44,451 bases of DNA from JASFHF01 sp050123375 (GCA_050123375.1 JASFHF010000014.1:1-44451), one strand, 5' to 3'. Counted from the stretch's first letter, positions 24,655-33,183 are shown. Notes: generated by a model from the sequence alone, not told the origin. Numbers and translations: made by a program.

Positions 24655-25596
24655 ATGAACAAAATTAACACAAAAAAATTTGGCAAAGTTGCAGTTCTAA
24701 TGGGCGGTTTATCCGCCGAACGTGAGGTTTCGTTGTCTTCCGGCAAAGCTATTTTAGCTGCTTTATTGCGTCAAGGAGTAGATGCTCATGCGATTGATGT
24801 TAAGCAGGATGCAATTACTCAATTGCAGCATGGTAGTTTTGATACAGCATTTAATATTTTGCACGGCCGCGGTGGTGAGGATGGAGTTATTCAAGGTGTT
24901 TTAGATTATTTGAATCTTCCATATCCAGGCAGTGGAGTTACAGCATCGGCGATTTCTATGGATAAAATTCATACCAAACATATTTTGCAAAATCTTAATA
25001 TTGCAACGCTGCCTTTTTTGCAAATAACTTGTGAAAAAGATTTAGATTTAGCACAGCAGCAATTTGGTTTCCCGCTTTGCATTAAACCAGCATGTGAAGG
25101 GTCAAGTAATGGCAGCTCAAAAGTTACAGCGCCAGAACAGTTACTGGCAGCATATGAAACTGCTTTAAAATTTGATAATAAAGTTATGTCAGAACCATGG
25201 ATTGAAGGACGTGAATTTACTGTGGGTATTTTGGATAATCAAGTATTGCCGGCTATTGAGATTTGTCCCGCAGAAGGTTACTATGATTATAACGCCAAAT
25301 ATAATTCGCATGACACGACTTATATTTGTCCGTGTGATATTACTGATGAAGAAAAACAAATTTTGCAGTATTTGTCATTAAGAGCTTTTGATGCAATTGG
25401 TTGTGAGCATTGGGGGAGAATTGATTTTTTGCAGGATAAGCAAGGTAAGATCTGGTGTGCAGAAGTTAACACTTTACCTGGGATGACAGAAACAAGCTTA
25501 TTGCCTAAAGCGGCTAAAGCACACGGCATGGATTTTGATACGTTGGTATTGCGTATTTTAAATGGAGCGCGTTATGGAAGATCAAACAGCAAGTAA
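24655..25596 (+). CDS. ddl: D-alanine--D-alanine ligase
   Basis: This ATP-grasp enzyme makes D-Ala-D-Ala for the peptidoglycan stem. The N-terminal VLMGGLSAEREVSLSSG, the ATP-binding KPACEGSSNGSSKV, and the metal/substrate site WCAEVNTLPGMTETSLLPKAA are all present. The 313 aa length fits the short DdlB class usually found before ftsQ. The 3' end overlaps the start of ftsQ by 23 bases. The ATG follows repeat B and a leader of about 50 bases. Confidence 0.95.
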   Translation: MNKINTKKFGKVAVLMGGLSAEREVSLSSGKAILAALLRQGVDAHAIDVKQDAITQLQHGSFDTAFNILHGRGGEDGVIQGVLDYLNLPYPGSGVTASAISMDKIHTKHILQNLNIATLPFLQITCEKDLDLAQQQFGFPLCIKPACEGSSNGSSKVTAPEQLLAAYETALKFDNKVMSEPWIEGREFTVGILDNQVLPAIEICPAEGYYDYNAKYNSHDTTYICPCDITDEEKQILQYLSLRAFDAIGCEHWGRIDFLQDKQGKIWCAEVNTLPGMTETSLLPKAAKAHGMDFDTLVLRILNGARYGRSNSK

Positions 25597-26305
25597 GCGA
25601 AAACTTTATATTTGGTTATTGTTGTTAATAGTTATAGTTGGCATTGTTGTTTGGGCTGGATTTAAACTATACAGTCCAAATACGTTGCCAATTCGTTCGG
25701 TAGTGGTTAATGGTGATTTGCGTTTTATAAATCAGCAGGAGTTGAAACAAACCTTGCAGCCATTGTCTAAACAAGGATTTTTTTCGGTTGATCTTGCAGA
25801 TGTTCAGTGCAAAGTGCATCAATTGCCTTGGGTTGCAGAGGTAGAAATAAAAAGAGTATGGCCTGATAAAATAGTGGTTAATATTGAAACATGTAAACCG
25901 GTTGCGCAATGGAATAAGGATAGTTATTTGAATGCGTATGGGGAAGTTTTTACTCCGCAATCATCAGATAATCTACCAAAAAATTTACCACACTTTTTTG
26001 GCAAACAAGATCAAACAGTGAAAATACTTGATAATTATCAGCAGATGAATAATATTTTAGCGCAGCTCCAATTACATATACAATCGTTAGCGTGCGATGA
26101 TGATGAAAATTGGCAGATTATGTTAAATAATGGAATAAAACTACAGCTTGGACGAAAAAATATTTTAAATCGTTTAGCTAATTTTACGCGAATTTATCAA
26201 AAATTATTAGTTGCTCATAATAATATCATACCTAAAACAATTGATTTAAGGTATAGTCACGGCTTAGCTGTTAGTTATGATACAATAAATGGGGTCAGGT
26301 CTTGA
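25574..26305 (+). CDS. ftsQ: Cell division protein FtsQ
   Basis: This bitopic division protein links early and late divisome parts. A short cytoplasmic tail is followed by a membrane helix (about residues 11-30, LYIWLLLLIVIVGIVVWAGF), a POTRA domain (about 40-105; IRSVVVNGDLRFINQQEL) and a beta domain ending KTIDLRYSHGLAVSYD. The start at ATG 25574 has GGAG 6 bases upstream, inside ddl; an in-frame ATG at 25562 would add four residues. The last four residues (GVRS) and the stop TGA (26303-26305) lie inside repeat copy C, so the native C-terminus was replaced or trimmed. Length is still close to usual for the family. Confidence 0.92.
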   Translation: MEDQTASKRKLYIWLLLLIVIVGIVVWAGFKLYSPNTLPIRSVVVNGDLRFINQQELKQTLQPLSKQGFFSVDLADVQCKVHQLPWVAEVEIKRVWPDKIVVNIETCKPVAQWNKDSYLNAYGEVFTPQSSDNLPKNLPHFFGKQDQTVKILDNYQQMNNILAQLQLHIQSLACDDDENWQIMLNNGIKLQLGRKNILNRLANFTRIYQKLLVAHNNIIPKTIDLRYSHGLAVSYDTINGVRS

Positions 26306-26395
26306 ATTTTACACTTTGGCTTAGTGGATAGAAATAGTAGAGTCAAGCTTTGAGTTTTAAATTAAAGCTTAAAATTCAAGACCTGACCCCGCTAC
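26285..26395 (+). repeat. GGGGTC hairpin element, copy C, overlapping ftsQ end
   Basis: The perfect 21-bp inner arms are 26291-26311 and 26370-26390 (GGGGTCAGGTCTTGAATTTT at left). The loop is closest to copy A (CTTTGGCTTAGTGGATAGAAATAG shared in parts). The outer GGGGTA/TACCCC arms of the other copies are not seen here. The first arm encodes the terminal four residues and stop of FtsQ. Confidence 0.87.
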
Positions 26396-26438
26396 GGAGT
26401 GACCGGAGAACAGTTGAAACTCCTACGAAGGAAAAACT

Positions 26439-27683
26439 ATGGGAAAGAAAAGAAAACAACCGGAAAAAAATTTTCTTGTTGGTATAGATATAGGGACTTC
26501 TAAAGTTGTAGCTATTGTTGGTGAAATTCGTCCTGACAATGTAATTCATGTAGTTGGAATTGGTTCCAGCCCTTCCCGGGGGTTAAAGCGCGGAGTAGTT
26601 ATTAATATTGAAGCTACGGTTAATTCAGTGCAGCGGGCAGTTGCAGAAGCAGAACTGATGGCAGGATGTAAAATTCATTCGGCTTATACTGGAATAGCTG
26701 GCAGCCATATTAAAAGTTTGAATTCGCATGGTATTGTTGCAATTAAAGATCAAGAAGTCACTCAAGCGGATGTTGATCGGGTTATTGATGCTGCGCGCGC
26801 TGTGGCAATTCCTGCCGATCAAAAAATGCTGCATATTTTACCGCAGGAATTTATTATTGATAATCAGGATTGTATTCGCGAACCAATTGGTATGTCAGGC
26901 GTGCGGTTAGAATCAAAAGTGCATATTGTGTCTGGTGCTGTTAGTGCTGCACAGAATATTGTGAAATGCGTGCAGCGTTGTGGAATGCTGGTAAGTGATA
27001 TCATTTTGGAACAACTAGCATCAAGTTATGCAGTTTTGTCGGAGGATGAGAAAGAACTTGGTGTTTGTTTAATTGATATTGGGGGAGGAACAACAGATAT
27101 TGCAATATTTACTGATGGAGCGATTAAGCATACAGCAGTTATTCCGATAGCTGGTGATCAGGTGACGAATGATATTGCGATTGCTTTGCGCACTCCAACG
27201 AAAAATGCAGAAAAAATCAAATGTGAATATGCGTGTGCTTTAACCGAAATGGCAAACAATGATGATATGTTTGAGGTAAAATCTGTTGGTAATCGGCCGG
27301 GCAGAAAACTATCGAAAAAGGTACTTGCCTCGATATGTGAGCCGCGATATGAAGAATTGTTTAGTTTAGCGCGTGCAGAAATTAAACGCAGTGGTTTTGA
27401 GGATTTAATTGCTGCGGGTGTGGTATTAACTGGTGGAGCTTCATCAATGCTTGGGGCTTTAGAATTAGCAGAAAAAGTTTTTGAGGCGCCGGTACGTTTA
27501 GGTGTTCCTGAGAATGTAACTGGTTTGGTAGATGTTGTGCAGAAACCAATGTATGCTACTGGTGTAGGATTGTTGTTGTATGGTTATCAGAAAGAAGTTA
27601 CTTATGATGATGATCAATTTTCCGGTGGTTATAGTTTCAAAGGATTGTGGCGACGGATGAAAGGATGGTTTACTGGGTTTTAA
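26439..27683 (+). CDS. ftsA: Cell division protein FtsA
   Basis: This actin-like ATPase tethers FtsZ to the membrane. Actin-fold motifs are VGIDIGTSKVVAIVGEI, CLIDIGGGTTDIAIF and VVLTGGASSML. The C-terminal amphipathic helix (LWRRMKGWFTGF) is the membrane-targeting sequence. At 414 aa it is normal. The start follows AAGGA by 7 bases. The gene lies between repeat C and ftsZ in the usual order. Confidence 0.96.
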   Translation: MGKKRKQPEKNFLVGIDIGTSKVVAIVGEIRPDNVIHVVGIGSSPSRGLKRGVVINIEATVNSVQRAVAEAELMAGCKIHSAYTGIAGSHIKSLNSHGIVAIKDQEVTQADVDRVIDAARAVAIPADQKMLHILPQEFIIDNQDCIREPIGMSGVRLESKVHIVSGAVSAAQNIVKCVQRCGMLVSDIILEQLASSYAVLSEDEKELGVCLIDIGGGTTDIAIFTDGAIKHTAVIPIAGDQVTNDIAIALRTPTKNAEKIKCEYACALTEMANNDDMFEVKSVGNRPGRKLSKKVLASICEPRYEELFSLARAEIKRSGFEDLIAAGVVLTGGASSMLGALELAEKVFEAPVRLGVPENVTGLVDVVQKPMYATGVGLLLYGYQKEVTYDDDQFSGGYSFKGLWRRMKGWFTGF

Positions 27684-27762
27684 TTATTTAAACATTTGCT
27701 TTTTTGAGTAAATTTAAGCTAATATGTTTAAATATAATACATATTTTTAGTAGGAGTTGAGC

Positions 27763-28926
27763 ATGCCGAAATTTGAATTAGTTGACAGCTTTCCACAGAG
27801 TGCTGTAATCAAGGTTGTTGGTGTCGGCGGTGGTGGCGGTAATGCAGTTGAGCACATGTTGTCACAAGAGATTGAAGGAGTTGATTTCATATGTGCAAAT
27901 ACAGATGCTCAAGCACTGAAAAATTCGAAGGCGCGTACTTTATTGCAATTAGGTTCTGAAATTACCAAGGGCTTGGGTGCTGGTTCTGACCCTAAAATTG
28001 GCAGGCAAGCGGCAGAAGAGGACCGTGAAAGGATTAAAGAGTTATTAGCAGGAGCAGATTTAGTATTTATTACTGCGGGAATGGGTGGTGGAACAGGAAC
28101 TGGTGCTGCTCCGATTGTTGCCCAGATTGCTAAAGATTTAGGTATTTTAACTGTTGCGGTTATTACCAAGCCGTTTTCTTTTGAAGGTCGCCCGAGAATG
28201 GAGGTGGCAGAAAGTGGAATTTTAGATTTGGTGCCATATGTAGATTCTTTGATAACTATTCCGAATGATAAATTGTTGAGTGTATTAGGTAAAAATATAA
28301 CTTTGTTGGATGCGTTTAAGGCGGCAAACAATGTGTTGTTAGGAGCAGTGCAGGGAATCGCAGAGCTGATTACTCGTCCTGGGCTGATTAATGTTGATTT
28401 TGCTGATGTACGCACAGTAATGCGTGAAATGGGCACGGCAATGATGGGTACTGGTGTTGCGATCGGTGAAAATCGTGCACAGGAAGCAGCCGAAGCAGCT
28501 ATTTCTAGTCCATTATTAGAGGATATTGATTTAACAGGGGCACGGGGAGTATTAGTTAATATTACCGCGGGTCTTGATATGTCAATTGGTGAATTTGAAA
28601 TAGTCGGAGAGGTGGTTAAGGGTATCACCTCGGAATGTGCCAATGTTGTTGTTGGTACAGTTATCGATCCGGAAATGACAGATGAAATGAGAGTTACTAT
28701 TGTAGTAACTGGTATAGGTGATTTTACTAACACTGTGCAAACGGTAGAAGACGTAGTCGAAACTGCTACCAAAGATGATGGTGATTGGGATTATCAAAAA
28801 CTGGAAAAACCTACCGTTATGCGGCAACAGGATAATAATGTAGCAAGGCAAGTTGAGCAGATGGGGCAAAGCATGGATTATTTGGATATACCTACTTTTT
28901 TGCGACGCAAAGAACAAGAAGAATAG
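27763..28926 (+). CDS. ftsZ: Cell division protein FtsZ
   Basis: This tubulin homologue forms the Z ring. The N-terminal GVGGGGGNAVEHM, the tubulin signature GGGTGTGAAPIVA, the T7 region and the conserved C-terminal peptide YLDIPTFLRRKEQ are all present. The start at ATG 27763 is set by AGGAG 7 bases upstream; a TTG two codons earlier also reads in frame. Length is 387 aa. The C-terminal linker is short. lpxC, which follows ftsZ in many gammaproteobacteria, is not here. Confidence 0.97.
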   Translation: MPKFELVDSFPQSAVIKVVGVGGGGGNAVEHMLSQEIEGVDFICANTDAQALKNSKARTLLQLGSEITKGLGAGSDPKIGRQAAEEDRERIKELLAGADLVFITAGMGGGTGTGAAPIVAQIAKDLGILTVAVITKPFSFEGRPRMEVAESGILDLVPYVDSLITIPNDKLLSVLGKNITLLDAFKAANNVLLGAVQGIAELITRPGLINVDFADVRTVMREMGTAMMGTGVAIGENRAQEAAEAAISSPLLEDIDLTGARGVLVNITAGLDMSIGEFEIVGEVVKGITSECANVVVGTVIDPEMTDEMRVTIVVTGIGDFTNTVQTVEDVVETATKDDGDWDYQKLEKPTVMRQQDNNVARQVEQMGQSMDYLDIPTFLRRKEQEE

Positions 28927-28928
28927 TA

Positions 28929-29195
28929 ATGAGCGAAGATTGGCCAACACAAAAAGAAGATTTACAGTTTGCAAGTGAAATTGTAAATGAGCATATCTTA
29001 TTAAATGACGATGAGCCTATTTCATTGTTGCATCTTATTTTTAAAGGAGAAGATGGCGATTTTGATGTGCAGATTTCTGATTTTATGGCGGATTTAACTG
29101 AGAATTTTATTGGTCAGTATGGATTCAAAAAAGGCCGAAAAATAGCGTGCAAAGTAATCACTAAATTGTTGTTAGCCGGTAAAACCATTCATTGA
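28929..29195 (+). CDS. Small hypothetical protein directly after ftsZ (88 aa)
   Basis: The ATG is 2 bases after the ftsZ stop, so the ORF is translated from the same message if real. The protein is acidic in its first half (DDEPISLLHLIFKGEDGDFD) and basic at the end (KKGRKIACKVITKLLLAGK). No signal peptide, membrane helix or known domain was recognised. The ribosome site is weak (AAGAAG within the ftsZ tail). Its codon use looks like the neighbours'. The place normally taken by lpxC or secM-type genes makes it worth testing as a clade-specific division-linked gene. Confidence 0.6.
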   Translation: MSEDWPTQKEDLQFASEIVNEHILLNDDEPISLLHLIFKGEDGDFDVQISDFMADLTENFIGQYGFKKGRKIACKVITKLLLAGKTIH

Positions 29196-29283
29196 TTGTG
29201 ATGGATATAAATTCTTGTAAAACTGACGTTAGAATACTTTAATTTTTTCATTGAGTTATAGAAACATGTCCCAAAAGTATTCA

Positions 29284-29377
29284 TTCACAGTGCATAAAAA
29301 CATTAATTTTTGTTCACTCGAATGAACAAAAAATGCGTTTTTTGTTCATTGACAGTGAATAAAAACCATACTATTCT
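29284..29377 (+). promoter_or_regulatory. Repeat-rich promoter of the AAA/DUF4143 ATPase
   Basis: TTGACA (29349-29354) and TATTCT (29372-29377) are 17 bases apart. Around them lie TTTTTGTTCA (29307-29316) with its inverted copy TGAACAAAAA (29323-29332), another direct TTTTTGTTCA (29339-29348), and a near-direct repeat, TTCACAGTGCATAAAAAC (29284-29301) versus TTGACAGTGAATAAAAAC (29349-29366). The density of related half-sites suggests a repressor-bound operator. Confidence 0.6.
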
Positions 29378-29411
29378 TTCAGTGTAAGTGAATAAAATAG
29401 GAATAGTGGTA

Positions 29412-30686
29412 ATGGAAAGGTCAATTTTAAAGCAGGTCGTTTTAGAACAGCAGGATCATGTAATTAAACAGCGGATTATCAAGCGGAATAAATTTATCGC
29501 TGTTGAACCGCATTTGAAGACGCCGTATGCAATTATAGTTACTGGAATTAGAAGGTGTGGGAAATCAACTTTTTTAAAACAGTTGTTGGATCATTATTAT
29601 CCTGATGAATATTATCATTTAAATTTTGAAGATGAACGTTTGTTGGATTTTTCAGTTGAAGATTTTAATCAGCTTTACGCAATATTTATCGAGCTATATG
29701 GTAAAAAAACTATTTTCTTTTTTGATGAAATTCAGAATATTCCGCGATGGGAGGTATTTGTTCGGCGCATGCAGGATAAGGGATTCAAGTTTTTTATCAC
29801 TGGATCAAATGCTTCTTTATTAAGCCAGGAAACTGGTGCACGATTAACCGGCAGAAATATTGTAATTAATTTATATCCATTTTCTTTTGATGAATATTTG
29901 AAATTTATACAGTATGAATTTACTCAAAATGATTTATTGGTTACTGAAAAACAGGCGGAGTTAAAAAGTTTGTTTACCGATTATTTAGCTAACGGCGGTA
30001 TGCCGGAATATTTACAATATAATGATTTAGCGGTTATAAAAGGTATTTATGATGATATTATTTATCGTGATGTTGTAGCTCGTTATAAGATTAGTGAAAT
30101 AAAGGCATTAAGAGAGTTAAGTTTATATTTAATTAGCAATGTTGCAAAAACTTATTCATATAATAACCTGAAAAAGATTTTAGAGCTTGGTAGTATTAAC
30201 ACGGTAAAAAATTATATTCAATATTTAGAAAATAGTTATTTATATTTTTCAATAAATTGTTTTTCTTATTCATTAAAACAACAGAATCTTAATAAGAAAA
30301 AAATATATTGTATTGATACTTTAATAATTGATTCGGTTGCTTTTAAATTTTCCCATAATAGTGGGCAGATTTTAGAAAATACAGTATTTTTGGAATTAAA
30401 GCGGCGAGAATATGAGATTTTTTATTACAAAACTAAAAATAATTTTGAAGTTGATTTTTTAATTCGTCAAGGTGCGAAAATTGTTCAATTAATCCAGGTA
30501 TCGGATAATTTGCATGATGCAAAAACAAAAAATCGAGAAATTAGAGCATTATTAACAGCGATGCAGGAGCTGAAATGTAATAATGGATTAATTTTAACTG
30601 GAGATTATCAGGAAGAAAATTTGGAAATTGATAGTTACCAGATTAACATCAAACCTATTTATAGTTGGATTTTATCAGGCGATTAA
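29412..30686 (+). CDS. AAA_14/DUF4143 family ATPase
   Basis: This P-loop ATPase of about 424 aa has an N-terminal AAA_14 domain (IVTGIRRCGKSTFLKQLL as Walker A, IFFFDEIQNIPRWE as Walker B, FFITGSNASLLS as sensor 1) and a C-terminal DUF4143 domain (NTVFLELKRREYEIFYYKTK, then EVDFLI, a PD-(D/E)XK-like arrangement). Family members are widespread, often strain-variable, and of uncertain function. The start at ATG 29412 fits the usual MERSILKQVVLEQQ beginning; an in-frame GTG at 29388 is less likely. Its stop overlaps the converging AhpD-like gene by 4 bases. Confidence 0.85.
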   Translation: MERSILKQVVLEQQDHVIKQRIIKRNKFIAVEPHLKTPYAIIVTGIRRCGKSTFLKQLLDHYYPDEYYHLNFEDERLLDFSVEDFNQLYAIFIELYGKKTIFFFDEIQNIPRWEVFVRRMQDKGFKFFITGSNASLLSQETGARLTGRNIVINLYPFSFDEYLKFIQYEFTQNDLLVTEKQAELKSLFTDYLANGGMPEYLQYNDLAVIKGIYDDIIYRDVVARYKISEIKALRELSLYLISNVAKTYSYNNLKKILELGSINTVKNYIQYLENSYLYFSINCFSYSLKQQNLNKKKIYCIDTLIIDSVAFKFSHNSGQILENTVFLELKRREYEIFYYKTKNNFEVDFLIRQGAKIVQLIQVSDNLHDAKTKNREIRALLTAMQELKCNNGLILTGDYQEENLEIDSYQINIKPIYSWILSGD

Positions 30687-31024
30687 CTGCCAAACTCTTC
30701 GAACGCTTGCAAGGCTTCAGCGGCATACATGTATGATGGCCCGCCGCCCATAAACATTGCTACACCTAAGGTTTCGATAATTTCTTCGCGGGTTGCGCCT
30801 AATTTGATTAATTTTTTTGTGTGGAATCCAATACATCCTTCGCAGCGGTTTGCTATGGCAATACCTAAAGTGATTAATTCTTTAATTTTTGTGCTTAAAA
30901 CTCCATCTTTAGTGGCGTTTTGTGACATCTGCGAAAAACCTTGAGTAATTTCCGGCATTTCCTGGCGTAGTTTGGTTAAATATTTTGATAGTTCTTGAGT
31001 GATATTTTCGTATTTTTTAGTCAT
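30683..31024 (-). CDS. AhpD-like carboxymuconolactone decarboxylase family protein
   Basis: This small all-helical protein (113 aa) has the CxxC and downstream His of the AhpD core (RCEGCIGFHTKKLIKLGATREEIIE) followed by the MFMGGGPSYMYAAEAL helix. In AhpD these residues form a peroxidase/disulfide reductase site. Single-domain members serve as thiol-disulfide or peroxide-scavenging proteins, but the substrate is unknown for most. It is a lone gene, divergent from dcd. Confidence 0.85.
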   Translation of the reverse strand: MTKKYENITQELSKYLTKLRQEMPEITQGFSQMSQNATKDGVLSTKIKELITLGIAIANRCEGCIGFHTKKLIKLGATREEIIETLGVAMFMGGGPSYMYAAEALQAFEEFGS

Positions 31025-31095
31025 AATTTGTTCCTTGCGTCGTGGTAAAGCGACTGTTATATTAACATGAATAATTTTAATTTTGGAGGGTTACA

Positions 31096-31662
31096 ATGAC
31101 AATAAAATCGGATAAGTGGATTAAGTACATGGCGTTGGAACATGGGATGATCGAACCATTTGCTGATCAACAGATGCGTCATTTGAGTGATGAGAGAGTT
31201 GTGTCTTTTGGCACTTCAAGTTATGGTTATGATGTGCGGTGTGCTAGTGAGTTTAAAATTTTTACGAATCTTAATTCAGCAGTAGTAGATCCAAAGAATT
31301 TTGATGAAGCTAGTTTTGTTGCGATGGAAGGCGATGAATGTATTATTCCGCCTAATTCTTTCGCTTTAGCACGGACGGTGGAATATTTTCGTATTCCCCG
31401 TAATGTATTAACTATTTGTTTAGGTAAATCCACTTATGCGCGTTGTGGCATTATTGTAAATGTAACGCCTTTAGAACCTGAGTGGGAAGGTCATGTGACT
31501 TTAGAATTTTCTAATACTACTCCTTTGCCGGCTAAGATTTATGCAAATGAAGGTGTGGCGCAAATGATTTTTTTGCAGTCAGATGAGGAGTGCGGAGTTT
31601 CTTATAAGGATCGAAAAGGGAAATACCAAGGGCAGGTTGGAGTGACTTTGCCTAAACTGTAA
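31096..31662 (+). CDS. dcd: dCTP deaminase
   Basis: This trimeric enzyme converts dCTP to dUTP, feeding dTMP synthesis. The dUTPase-like fold shows SYGYDVRCASEFKIF, LGKSTYARCGI, and the catalytic Glu region TPLEPEWEGHVTLEFSNTTP, then EGVAQMIF. The length of 188 aa is typical. GGAGG lies about 7 bases ahead of the ATG. Confidence 0.96.
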   Translation: MTIKSDKWIKYMALEHGMIEPFADQQMRHLSDERVVSFGTSSYGYDVRCASEFKIFTNLNSAVVDPKNFDEASFVAMEGDECIIPPNSFALARTVEYFRIPRNVLTICLGKSTYARCGIIVNVTPLEPEWEGHVTLEFSNTTPLPAKIYANEGVAQMIFLQSDEECGVSYKDRKGKYQGQVGVTLPKL

Positions 31663-31667
31663 TTCTT

Positions 31668-31867
31668 CAGAACCTGCGCAAAAAGATGAGATGCGAGGCA
31701 AAAAAATTGCAGGAAAGCAATTTTTTGTCGCACGAAGTGCGCCCCGCAGGGCTGGAAGCCATGGATGGCTTCCAGCAAAAACGAGCGAAAGACACGGGTT
31801 TATAAATAATAAATGAGTGGCTTGGGTGAGTTTTTAACAAAGCAGATCGCTTTTTGCGCAGGTTCTG
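31668..31867. repeat. Long multi-hairpin inverted-repeat element between dcd and ihfB
   Basis: The 18-bp outer arms are 31668-31685 (CAGAACCTGCGCAAAAAG) and 31850-31867. Inside are a CAAAAAAATTGC stem near 31698-31726, a CGCAC-GAA-GTGCG hairpin near 31730-31742, and GCTGGAAGCCATGGATGGC... pairing from 31751 to 31776. On the minus strand the last hairpin has a CCATCCATGG top identical to that in the three-way repeats, suggesting a distant relative. It fills the whole gap between the convergent dcd and ihfB. Confidence 0.75.
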
Positions 31868-31870
31868 ATT

Positions 31871-32197
31871 TTAATCTTCCGCTTCTTCCTGGCGTACTTC
31901 CTTAATCGGCAAGTGACGTGAAGCATTTATGTTGTCTTTTAACGCTTTTCCTGGTTTGAAATGAATAACGTGCTTCGGTTTGGTGAGGAATTTTTTACCA
32001 GTTTTCGGATTATGCGAAGTGCGGGGTTTGTGATAACGGACGTCGAAATTTCCAAAATTTCGTATTTCAACACGTCCCCCGGCGGCTAACTGTTCGACCA
32101 TTTTGTCGAAAATAGTGTTAACGCATAGTGCAACGTCATTTTCCGCAAGATGAGGCTGCTTTTTGCATATTTCTGCAATTAATTCCGATTTAATCAT
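31871..32197 (-). CDS. ihfB: Integration host factor subunit beta
   Basis: This DNA-bending protein of the HU/IHF family is 108 aa. It begins MIKSELIAEICKKQPHL, with the body GGRVEIRNFGNFDVRYHKPRTSHNPKTGKK and HFKPGKALKDNIN. The NF-DVRYH-PR-x-NPKTG arm resembles IhfB more than HU or IhfA. The C-terminus has an extra acidic tail (EVRQEEAED). IhfB usually follows rpsA; here no rpsA is adjacent. Confidence 0.88.
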   Translation of the reverse strand: MIKSELIAEICKKQPHLAENDVALCVNTIFDKMVEQLAAGGRVEIRNFGNFDVRYHKPRTSHNPKTGKKFLTKPKHVIHFKPGKALKDNINASRHLPIKEVRQEEAED

Positions 32198-32323
32198 AAA
32201 AACCTCAATAATTCATAGTGTTTCATCAAGTATCAATTATAATCCTAACATTGACTTTACCAATATGCATTATTTTTTTTTATTTTTTCATGGGTTTTTC
32301 AGATATTATAGGTATGGCAGCTG

Positions 32324-33106
32324 TTATTTTTGGTCATCGCTGGATGAAGCGCTGTCAGGACGAAGCTGCAGGTTCAATGGATTAAGAAAAGAATACGCCG
32401 CTGGCTGGTTTTTTTGCGCTGCATCAGGTGATTTTGCAGGAGCTGGTTTAAGTGCAGGTTTGGTGAGCTGATTGAGAATCTCAATAGTTTGATGGCAAAT
32501 AATGTTAGTATACTTTTGTTGTGTATAATTGGTTAATTCTTTATTTAATTTATTTTTGGTTTCTTCATCCAAATTTTCCAAATCAGTCATGAAGAAACTA
32601 AAAATTCCAATAATAAGATTAACAACTAGTTCGCCGATTGATGTATAAGAATTGGGGTTAGCATCAATGTTTTCTTGTAATAATTTTTCGAGTTTTTTAG
32701 TAATTTCTGTGTAGTTAATTTTAGTATTATGTTTATTAAAAATGGGCATTTGCAAAGTTGCAGTTGTGCCGTCACTACTACTGCCTGCGAATCCCATCAT
32801 AATTAATTTGATTAATTGCTGATATTTTTTTAATAATTTATCTAGCGCTTCAGGTGCATCAGCATTTTGTATTTGTTGATGTAATTCAAGTAATTCTAAT
32901 GACAAATTGTTTAGTTGTTGCTGATAATGAGAATATTTCTTTTTGGTCTGAATAATATTTTGTGCCAATTGAATCAAAATGCTGCGTTGTGCTCGTAATT
33001 TTAAAGTTTTATTAAAAGTGTTGGTACGGGATTTTTTTACATTGCCTTGAGTGAGGTAATTAACCAAGTTAATAAAATGAGTGTTGGAGTCGTCATTATT
33101 TTGCAT
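32324..33106 (-). CDS. Hypothetical coiled-coil protein with one hydrophobic segment
   Basis: The start at ATG 33106 (MQNNDDSNTHFINL) gives 260 aa; the longer reading into the metK region has no support. Residues of about 50-110 are Gln/Lys/Leu-rich helices (KYSHYQQQLNNLSLELLELH). A hydrophobic stretch, LVVNLIIGIFSFFM, occurs near 180. The tail is Pro/Ala-rich and ends SASSSDDQK. No known family was recognised. Size, lineage-restricted look and a polar C-terminus resemble secreted effectors of intracellular Legionellales, but this is speculation. Confidence 0.6.
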   Translation of the reverse strand: MQNNDDSNTHFINLVNYLTQGNVKKSRTNTFNKTLKLRAQRSILIQLAQNIIQTKKKYSHYQQQLNNLSLELLELHQQIQNADAPEALDKLLKKYQQLIKLIMMGFAGSSSDGTTATLQMPIFNKHNTKINYTEITKKLEKLLQENIDANPNSYTSIGELVVNLIIGIFSFFMTDLENLDEETKNKLNKELTNYTQQKYTNIICHQTIEILNQLTKPALKPAPAKSPDAAQKNQPAAYSFLNPLNLQLRPDSASSSDDQK

Positions 33107-33170
33107 AGATATTTTAAGTATAGCAGTTAAATGATGTCTTTGCAGGTGACAATTGGAAATGTATAATGCT

Positions 33171-33183
33171 GGTGTCTGACACC
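33171..33183. repeat. GGTGTCTGACACC palindrome before metK
   Basis: This 13-base near-perfect palindrome lies 16 bases before the metK start. I recall the same sequence as a common REP-type unit in several gammaproteobacteria. It may form a small hairpin in the metK leader; only one copy was seen in the window. Confidence 0.4.

Noticed and set aside
27909..28772. Long open frame (287 codons) opposite ftsZ.
   Set aside because: It is antisense to a clear FtsZ and has Ser/Thr/Ile-rich low-complexity composition typical of shadow frames.
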